Positions 1 to 4,905 of a stretch of 7,603 nt of DNA are shown here, piece by piece; position 1 is the first letter of the stretch, and each line of letters opens with the position of its first letter. The stretch is from Candidatus Oleimmundimicrobium americanum (lineage in GTDB: Bacteria > Actinomycetota > Aquicultoria > UBA3085 > Oleimmundimicrobiaceae), in NCBI GenBank assembly GCA_002366545.1, contig DFBH01000069.1:38074-45676 (forward strand), given 5' to 3'. The notes under the pieces were generated by a model that saw only the letters and a list, made by a program, of their open reading frames with translations, was not told where the DNA came from and did no database searches. A program made the translations under genes and the position numbers.

Positions 1-14
1 GATTAAGTGGAGAT

Positions 15-44
15 TTCAAATTAATTACAATGAATTACTATAAA
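15..44 (+). promoter_or_regulatory. weak sigma-70-type promoter candidate upstream of hom
   Basis: A TTCAAA box (15-20) and a TATAAA box (39-44) are 18 bp apart in AT-rich DNA ahead of the homoserine dehydrogenase gene. They match the -35 consensus at 4 of 6 positions and the -10 consensus at 5 of 6. The spacing and location fit a promoter for the hom-thrC transcript. Such matches are common by chance in DNA this AT-rich, and the boxes overlap the 10-bp tandem repeat, so this is only a candidate. Confidence 0.25.
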
Positions 45-50
45 TTACTA
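21..50. repeat. three imperfect 10-bp tandem units
   Basis: Three consecutive decamers (21-30, 31-40, 41-50) follow the pattern T-N-AATTAC-W-A: TTAATTACAA, TGAATTACTA and TAAATTACTA. A partial fourth copy, TGAATTA, occurs at 61-67, in the same 10-bp register. The period is close to one helical turn, so the units would lie on one face of the DNA. This could be an operator array or simple low-complexity sequence. No regulator is encoded in the window. Confidence 0.55.
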
Positions 51-80
51 TTAGTCTCAATGAATTAAGGGGCTAATAAA

Positions 81-85
81 GGGAG
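81..85 (+). promoter_or_regulatory. ribosome binding site of hom
   Basis: GGGAG lies 8 bases before the ATG at 94. It supports that start over the out-of-frame ATG at 86, which meets a stop codon after two further codons. Confidence 0.6.
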
Positions 86-93
86 ATGAGTGA

Positions 94-1389
94 ATGAAAG
101 ATGTTATAAATATAGGGTTAATTGGCTTGGGGACAGTCGGCTCAGGAGTCTATAAAATTTTAACTGCGCATAAAAAAGATTTTCGACGAAAGACCGGAGT
201 AGATCTTGTGGTAAAAGCTATTGCTGAAAGAAATCTGGCAAGGGCCGATATGGTTGGAGCTGATAGAGAATTGATAACTGATGCCGAAGCTTTAATTGAA
301 GATCCTGACATTGATATAGTGGTTGAGGTAATTGGCGGGACAGAACCCGCAAGAAGTTTTATTCTCAAAGCCATGAAGAGAGGAAAACATGTGGTGACTG
401 CTAACAAAGAACTTCTATCGAGTCATGGCAAGGAGATTTTGGAAACGGCTGAGGAAAATGGCGTGGATATTTTGTTTGAGGCAAGTGTCGGGGGAGGAAT
501 TCCTATCATTCTTCCTTTAAAAGAATGTTTGGTCAGTAATAAAATTTTAAAGGTTATGGGTATTGTAAATGGTACAACAAATTTCATTTTAACTAAGATG
601 AGCGAAGAAGGCTGTTCTTTTGAGGAGGCCCTAAAGGAAGCTCAAGAAAAGGGTTATGCTGAAAGGGATCCAAGTGCCGACATTGAAGGAAGAGATGCGG
701 CAGCAAAGATTGCAATTTTAGCTTCAATTGCATTTAATAGCAGGGTCACAAGTTCTGATGTTTTTGTGGAGGGAATTTCAAAAATTACCGCGAAGGATAT
801 CCTTTATGCTAAAGAAATGGATTATGTGATAAAACTTCTTGCGGTAGCAAAAGAAGTAGATGAAGAATTGGAAGTGCGCGTTCACCCCGCAATGGTTTCG
901 GCCAAACATCCATTAGCTTCTGTGAATGGAGTATATAATGCAATATTTGTTGAGGGAGATGCCGTTGGAGAAGTTATGTTTTTCGGACCGGGTGCCGGAA
1001 GTATGCCGGCTGCCAGCGCAGTTGTTGGCGACGTGATAGAAGTCGCGCGAAATATAAAATATGGCTCGAGTGGGAAAACCGGTTGTACTTGCTTTAGAGA
1101 TTTGAAAGTAAAAGCGATAGAGGAGATTAATTCGAAGTATTATCTTCTCTTAAAAGTTGTAGATAAACCGGGAGTTCTTGCAAAAATAGCAAAAATTTTT
1201 GGAGACAACAATGTTAGCTTAGCCAGCGTTATTCAAAAGGGTTCACGAGGATCAACTGCTGATTTGATGTGTCTTACTCACTTGGTTAAAGAAAAGAATT
1301 TCCAGAAAGCTCTTAATCAAATAGGAGAGCTTGATGCAATTGACGAGATTTGTAATGTTATAAGAGTGGAGGAGTGTCAGAATGAGTAG
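94..1389 (+). CDS. hom: homoserine dehydrogenase
   Basis: This enzyme reduces L-aspartate 4-semialdehyde to L-homoserine with NAD(P)H, at the branch point to threonine and methionine in the cytoplasm. The 431-residue length is normal for the monofunctional bacterial form with an ACT domain. An N-terminal Rossmann fold carries the dinucleotide motif GLGTVGSG (11-18). TANKELL (102-108) and EASVGGGIPII (129-139) are typical family motifs. The catalytic domain shows GIVNGTTNFILT (156-167) and GYAERDPSADIEGRDAAAK (187-205). A C-terminal ACT domain (about 348-425, beginning YYLLLKVVDKPGVLAKIA) suggests feedback control by an amino acid, usually threonine in this family. No aspartate kinase domain is fused, so that enzyme must be encoded elsewhere. 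The start is an ATG 8 bases after GGGAG. The last codons overlap thrC by 8 bp, indicating co-transcription and probably coupled translation. Confidence 0.97.
   Translation: MKDVINIGLIGLGTVGSGVYKILTAHKKDFRRKTGVDLVVKAIAERNLARADMVGADRELITDAEALIEDPDIDIVVEVIGGTEPARSFILKAMKRGKHVVTANKELLSSHGKEILETAEENGVDILFEASVGGGIPIILPLKECLVSNKILKVMGIVNGTTNFILTKMSEEGCSFEEALKEAQEKGYAERDPSADIEGRDAAAKIAILASIAFNSRVTSSDVFVEGISKITAKDILYAKEMDYVIKLLAVAKEVDEELEVRVHPAMVSAKHPLASVNGVYNAIFVEGDAVGEVMFFGPGAGSMPAASAVVGDVIEVARNIKYGSSGKTGCTCFRDLKVKAIEEINSKYYLLLKVVDKPGVLAKIAKIFGDNNVSLASVIQKGSRGSTADLMCLTHLVKEKNFQKALNQIGELDAIDEICNVIRVEECQNE
1368..1374 (+). promoter_or_regulatory. ribosome binding site of thrC, inside hom
   Basis: GGAGGAG lies within the last codons of hom, 7 bases before the thrC ATG at 1382. 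It fixes that start and places initiation within the hom reading frame, as expected for translational coupling. Confidence 0.8.
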
Positions 1390-2431
1390 TTGGGAAGGTG
1401 TAATTGAGACATATCGCGATTTTCTTCCTGTGTCTAACAAAACTCCTGTGGTTACACTGCTTGAAGGGAATACTCCTCATATTTTTGCAAAGAGTCTGAG
1501 TGAGGAATTGGGACTAAACATATTCTTAAAATATGAAGGGTTGAACCCCACCGGGTCTTTTAAAGACAGAGGTATGACTATGGCAGTAAGCAAAGCGCTT
1601 GAAGAAAGTGCTACAGCTGTGATGTGTGCCTCTACGGGCAATACCTCTGCTTCGGCAGCAGCCTATGCTGCTAGGGCAAACATTAAGTGCATTGTTTTAA
1701 TCCCAGAAGGAAAGATAGCTTTGGGGAAACTTTCTCAGGCGCTTATGCATGGAGCGAAGGTTGTAGCAGTTAAGGGTAATTTTGACGAGGCTCTCGACGT
1801 TGTGCGGAAAATTACCGACAAATATCCGATAACTTTGGTTAATTCGATTAACCAATATAGGATTCAAGGACAAAAAACGGGGGCCTTTGAAATTTGTGAT
1901 GATTTAGGAGATGCCCCGGACTATTTTTTTATTCCAGTGGGGAATGCGGGAAATATCACCGCGTATTGGATGGGTTTCAACGAGTATTATCAAATTGGTA
2001 AATCCACCAAACTTCCTAAGATGATGGGATTTCAAGCCGAGGGAGCAGCCCCTATCGTAAGGGGGTACCCCATAAAACACCCGGAGACAATTGCTACGGC
2101 TATTAGAATTGGGAATCCTGCAAGATGGAAAGAAGCTCAAGATGCTTCTTCGTCCTCCGGAGGAACAATAGATATGGTTAGCGATGGTGAAATTGTTTCA
2201 GCCTACAAGCTTCTTGCTGCGCGGGAAGGGGTTTTTGTTGAACCCGCATCCGCGGCTTCGGTGGCAGGCCTAAGGAAGTTTGTGGCCGAGAAAAAGATTG
2301 AAAAGGGAAAAACTGTGGTTTGCGTGCTTACCGGTCATGGGTTAAAAGATCCCGATAATGCGATAAAATTAAGTGAAAGAGTTATTAAAACTGAAGCAAC
2401 TGTGGAAGCGGTAGAAAAAGTTATATTCTAA
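1382..2431 (+). CDS. thrC: threonine synthase (PLP-dependent)
   Basis: ThrC converts O-phospho-L-homoserine to L-threonine and phosphate, the last step of threonine biosynthesis. The 349-residue length matches the short bacterial class of fold-type II PLP enzymes. The motif GSFKDRGM (58-65) carries the Schiff-base lysine, Lys61. MCASTGNTSASAAAYAA (81-97) and the glycine-rich phosphate-binding loop VGNAGN (186-191) follow. TGHGLKDPD (317-325) is the typical C-terminal motif. The N-terminal segment (TPVVTLLEGNTPHIFAKSLS) fits the family start, and the ATG has a strong GGAGGAG site 7 bases upstream. The gene overlaps hom by 8 bp in a different frame (ATGAGTAG). No thrB homologue of the usual GHMP-kinase type is present. 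The next gene, 250 bp on, is the apgM-like candidate that could supply the phosphohomoserine substrate. Confidence 0.97.
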   Translation: MSSWEGVIETYRDFLPVSNKTPVVTLLEGNTPHIFAKSLSEELGLNIFLKYEGLNPTGSFKDRGMTMAVSKALEESATAVMCASTGNTSASAAAYAARANIKCIVLIPEGKIALGKLSQALMHGAKVVAVKGNFDEALDVVRKITDKYPITLVNSINQYRIQGQKTGAFEICDDLGDAPDYFFIPVGNAGNITAYWMGFNEYYQIGKSTKLPKMMGFQAEGAAPIVRGYPIKHPETIATAIRIGNPARWKEAQDASSSSGGTIDMVSDGEIVSAYKLLAAREGVFVEPASAASVAGLRKFVAEKKIEKGKTVVCVLTGHGLKDPDNAIKLSERVIKTEATVEAVEKVIF

Positions 2432-2434
2432 TGT

Positions 2435-2465
2435 CAGCTCCCAGCCTCCAGTCTTCAGCCTTCAG
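2435..2465. repeat. degenerate heptanucleotide tandem repeat, CAGYYYY
   Basis: CAG recurs exactly every 7 bases at 2435, 2442, 2449, 2456 and 2463. Each of the first four is followed by four pyrimidines: CAGCTCC, CAGCCTC, CAGTCTT, CAGCCTT. The run starts 3 bp after the thrC stop codon. It resembles the short tandemly repeated heptamers seen in intergenic DNA of some bacteria, such as the cyanobacterial STRR elements, although the sequence differs. Its function is unknown. Confidence 0.75.
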
Positions 2466-2492
2466 GAAGAGCAAGAGCTTAAAGGCATGAAG
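2453..2492 (+). other. bulged stem-loop downstream of thrC
   Basis: CTTCAGCCTT (2453-2462) can pair with AAGGCATGAAG (2482-2492). This gives ten base pairs with one bulged A at 2487 and a 19-base loop. The 5' arm is part of the heptad repeat. No T-run follows, so it does not look like a standard intrinsic terminator. It could protect the 3' end of the hom-thrC mRNA or be a repeat-derived hairpin. Roughly 2465-2565 after the 5' arm is strikingly purine-rich and encodes nothing I recognise. Confidence 0.4.
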
Positions 2493-2638
2493 CAAAAGGA
2501 GTAATAATTATTGTTGGCAGAAGAAAAAAGAGAGCGGGAAAAATAGAGCGTATGGAACGCAAAGTTAGTTGAACTTGTTTTTAGCTTAAGGCTAATGCAG
2601 ATAGTTAAGGGCTGATGTATATTTTTTAATTTACTACC

Positions 2639-2671
2639 GACTAACGCTTGCCCGCCTCTGGCGGGACTAAC
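2639..2671 (+). repeat. GC-rich palindrome flanked by GACTAAC direct repeats
   Basis: A perfect 6-bp stem, CCCGCC (2651-2656) with GGCGGG (2660-2665) around the loop TCT, is flanked by identical heptamers GACTAAC at 2639-2645 and 2665-2671. The second heptamer shares its G with the stem. The palindrome is much more GC-rich than its surroundings. It ends 7 bases before the ribosome binding site of the next gene, and no T-run follows. The layout resembles a small dispersed palindromic element, or a hairpin in the 5' leader that could influence translation. Confidence 0.55.
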
Positions 2672-2672
2672 C

Positions 2673-2677
2673 GGAGG
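2673..2677 (+). promoter_or_regulatory. ribosome binding site of the apgM-like gene
   Basis: GGAGG lies 4 bases before the ATG at 2682, a slightly tight spacing. It is next to the GC-rich hairpin at 2651-2665, which would keep the upstream leader folded but leaves this site single-stranded. Confidence 0.7.
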
Positions 2678-2681
2678 TTTT

Positions 2682-3863
2682 ATGAAATATGTTGTACTTG
2701 TGCCGGACGGCGCTGCTGATTATCCCATAAAGGAACTTGGTAACAAAACACCACTACAAACAGCAAAAAAGCCCAATATGGATTTTATTGCAAGAAACGG
2801 AATCATGGGGACGGTAAAAACTGTTCCCGACGGAATGGAACCGGGAAGTGATGTAGCAAATTTGTCTTTGCTTGGTTATGATCCCAAAAAATATTATACC
2901 GGGCGGGCTCCACTTGAAGCGGCAAGCATGAGCATTTATCTTGAAGAAGATGAGGTAGCTTTCAGATGTAACTTGGTTACGGTCTCAGATAATATTCTTG
3001 CGGATTACAGTGCGGGGCACGTATCTAGTATCGAAGCAAAAATTTTAATTCAGTTTTTAAATGAAGAGCTCAGAACAAAGAAGTTGTGTTTTTACCCGGG
3101 GGTTAGCTATCGTCATCTTATGGTAATGAAGGGCGATTATTCCAAGACATTATGTATTCCTCCTCATAATATTATGGGGCAATCTATCGAGGAAAATCTT
3201 CCCAAAGGGAAAGAGTCTTCTTTTTTAAGGGAATTAATGATTTCTTCCAGGGAAATTCTTGAAAAACATGAAATAAATCTTAGACGCAAAAGGATGGGGA
3301 AAAACCCTGCAAATATGATTTGGCTTTGGGGGCAAGGTAAGACGCCTTCTATACCAAAGTTTTGTGAAAAGTATGGCATAGAAGGCGGAGTAATTTCTGC
3401 TGTCGATTTAATTAAAGGGATAGGTCAATGCGCGGGTCTTCAAATTATAAATGTTCCGGGTGCAACGGGTTATTTCGATACCGATTATTTAGCGAAGGCA
3501 AACTATGCGCTGGCTGCGCTTAAAGAATTAGATTTTTTATTTGTTCACGTTGAAGCTCCTGACGAAGCAGGTCATGCCGGTGACGTAAATGCAAAAATAG
3601 AAGCTATAGAAAAATTTGATAACAAAGTGGTGGGCACGATACTTAAAGGGTTAAAGAATTCCGAATACAAAATCATGGTTGTGCCCGATCATCCAACTCC
3701 GATTTCTATTAGAACACACGTTAATAAGCCCGTACCTTTCGCTATTTATGGAAGAGACATTAAATCGGATGAGGTTAAATCTTTCGATGAATTTGCGGCA
3801 AAGTTGGGCTCCCTACACTTAAAAGAGGGATATCGGTTGATGGATTTATTTCTTAAAAAATAA
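2682..3863 (+). CDS. apgM: apgM-like cofactor-independent phosphoglycerate mutase; probable alternative homoserine kinase
   Basis: This is an alkaline-phosphatase-superfamily protein of 393 residues, the usual length for the archaeal-type cofactor-independent phosphoglycerate mutase group. All seven expected metal ligands can be placed: Asp9 (VPDG), Ser56 (GSDVAN, the phosphorylated residue), Asp294 and His298 (APDEAGH), Asp336 and His337 (PDHPTP) and His346 (RTH). Other family blocks are GYDPKKYYTGRAPLEAAS (65-82), FYPGVSYRH (137-145), NMIWLWGQGK (211-220) and VPGATGYFDTDY (258-269). A close subfamily, TIGR02535, is annotated as a proposed homoserine kinase because it occurs beside threonine genes in genomes lacking thrB. 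The sequence as I recall that subfamily, and the position after hom-thrC, favour that role. Interconversion of 3- and 2-phosphoglycerate remains possible, especially as carbohydrate genes follow 10 bp downstream. The fold is confident; the substrate is inferred. Confidence 0.9.
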   Translation: MKYVVLVPDGAADYPIKELGNKTPLQTAKKPNMDFIARNGIMGTVKTVPDGMEPGSDVANLSLLGYDPKKYYTGRAPLEAASMSIYLEEDEVAFRCNLVTVSDNILADYSAGHVSSIEAKILIQFLNEELRTKKLCFYPGVSYRHLMVMKGDYSKTLCIPPHNIMGQSIEENLPKGKESSFLRELMISSREILEKHEINLRRKRMGKNPANMIWLWGQGKTPSIPKFCEKYGIEGGVISAVDLIKGIGQCAGLQIINVPGATGYFDTDYLAKANYALAALKELDFLFVHVEAPDEAGHAGDVNAKIEAIEKFDNKVVGTILKGLKNSEYKIMVVPDHPTPISIRTHVNKPVPFAIYGRDIKSDEVKSFDEFAAKLGSLHLKEGYRLMDLFLKK

Positions 3864-3868
3864 GGAGG
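3863..3868 (+). promoter_or_regulatory. strong ribosome binding site that decides the glycosyltransferase start
   Basis: AGGAGG begins on the last base of the preceding TAA stop codon. It is 5 bases from ACG (3874), 11 from ATT (3880) and 20 from TTG (3889). Only ACG has ideal spacing, and ACG is also where homologues have their initiator methionine. Confidence 0.75.
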
Positions 3869-3873
3869 CTGAA

Positions 3874-4905
3874 ACGAGAATTGCTCAATTGGCACCCGTT
3901 TGGGAAAGAGTTCCGCCAGTGAGGTACGGAGGAATAGAGATGGTTGTTTATCTTCTCACGGAGGAACTCGTGAAAAGAGGCCACGATGTTACGCTTTTTG
4001 CAACGGGAGATTCAAAAACCAGCGCTAAATTAAGTTCAACGTATCCTACTCGGCCACCGAGGAATTTATTAGTGGGAGGGGATTTGGTCCCCGATTTACT
4101 CCATGTTGCTTCGGCATTCAAGCGGGCAGATGAATTTGATATAATTCATAATCATGCTGGTTATTGTGGAATTGCGTTGGCTAATTTTATTTCAACCCCT
4201 ATATTAACTACACTTCACGGTCCTTTTACGGCGGAAAACAAGAGATTTTTTAAAACATTTAAAGACGCTGTTTATTATAATTCCATCAGTGATTCGCAAA
4301 GGAAAGGCTTGCCCGGTCTTAATTATATCGGAACCGTTTATAACGCAATTGATGTTGATCGTTATAAATTTAAGAGCAAGAAAAAGGATTACTTTTTGTT
4401 CTTGAGTAGAATTACTGCGGATAAAGGAGCACATACAGCGATAGATGTTGCCAAGAAAGCGGGAATAAATTTAATTATGGCCGGTAAAATTGATCCCGGG
4501 TCTGATACAGAATATTTTGAGGAAAGAATTTACCCGCAAATTGATGGAAAACAAATTAAGTTTCTTGGAGAAGTTACCGATAAAAGAAAGAAGGAACTTT
4601 TGAAAGACGCCAAGGCATTTATTTTCCCGTTGCAGTGGCCCGAACCTTTCGGGTTGGTCATGATAGAAGCGATGGCTTCAGGTACGCCCGTTATCGCTTT
4701 TCCATACGGTAGCGTTCCCGAAATCGTTATTGATGGTGAGACCGGATTCATCGTTAATAACGTTGAAGAAATGGTAGAAGCTGTATCAAAGGTGGAAAAA
4801 ATAGATTTTTTTAAGTGTCGTGATTATGCCGAAAAAAGGTTTAGTTCGGCAAGGATGGCCGATGATTACGAAGCGATTTATCGAAAGATGATTAAAGTTA
4901 GATGA
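3874..4905 (+). CDS. GT4-type glycosyltransferase, probable ACG start
   Basis: This is a GT-B fold retaining glycosyltransferase of 343 residues if started at ACG. The N-terminal acceptor half holds IAQLAPVWERVPPVRYGGIE (3-22), with the early Gly-Gly loop, then HNH (92-94) and TLHGPF (113-118). The C-terminal nucleotide-sugar half holds FLSRITADKGAH (176-187) and the E-x7-E motif EPFGLVMIEAMASGTPV (257-273; Glu257 and Glu265). Donor and acceptor cannot be read from the sequence. Pairing with a debranching-type enzyme suggests a glucan, trehalose-like or other alpha-glycoside product. There is no signal peptide or membrane segment, so it is probably cytoplasmic. No ATG or GTG lies near the N-terminus. 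Family members usually begin Met-(Arg/Lys)-Ile-Ala, which aligns here with ACG-Arg-Ile-Ala, 5 bases after AGGAGG. Initiation at TTG 3889 would remove the first beta strand and has poor spacing. ATT 3880 is a fallback. The stop TGA (4903-4905) abuts the next gene in the same frame. Confidence 0.88.
   Translation, partial: TRIAQLAPVWERVPPVRYGGIEMVVYLLTEELVKRGHDVTLFATGDSKTSAKLSSTYPTRPPRNLLVGGDLVPDLLHVASAFKRADEFDIIHNHAGYCGIALANFISTPILTTLHGPFTAENKRFFKTFKDAVYYNSISDSQRKGLPGLNYIGTVYNAIDVDRYKFKSKKKDYFLFLSRITADKGAHTAIDVAKKAGINLIMAGKIDPGSDTEYFEERIYPQIDGKQIKFLGEVTDKRKKELLKDAKAFIFPLQWPEPFGLVMIEAMASGTPVIAFPYGSVPEIVIDGETGFIVNNVEEMVEAVSKVEKIDFFKCRDYAEKRFSSARMADDYEAIYRKMIKVR

Noticed and set aside
150..407. 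Minus-strand open frames inside the five genes, this one the longest of them
   Set aside because: They lie opposite strongly conserved coding sequence, lack ribosome binding sites and show no family motifs. They are shadows of the + strand genes.
2496..2546. An 11-codon frame LLAEEKREREK starting at TTG 2511 after AAGGAG
   Set aside because: It lies in a purine-rich tract that generates both the ribosome-binding-like motif and charged codons by composition. It has no threonine or isoleucine codons, so it is not a plausible threonine attenuator peptide.
2581..2595. Small hairpin TTAGC-TTAAG-GCTAA
   Set aside because: The stem is only 5 bp and AT-rich, no T-run follows, and it is not placed to affect a start codon.
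2569..2623. Possible promoters for the apgM-like gene (TTGAAC at 2569 with GCTAAT at 2591; TATATT at 2618)
   Set aside because: The first pair has only 4 of 6 matches in its -10 box and a 16-bp spacer; the second has no -35 box at a proper distance. Neither can be supported.
4903..4905. TGA recoded as an amino acid, fusing the glycosyltransferase to the debranching-like protein
   Set aside because: No other in-frame TGA occurs inside any gene of the window, the glycosyltransferase ends at its natural family length, and the other genes use TAA or TAG. A normal stop is the simpler reading.
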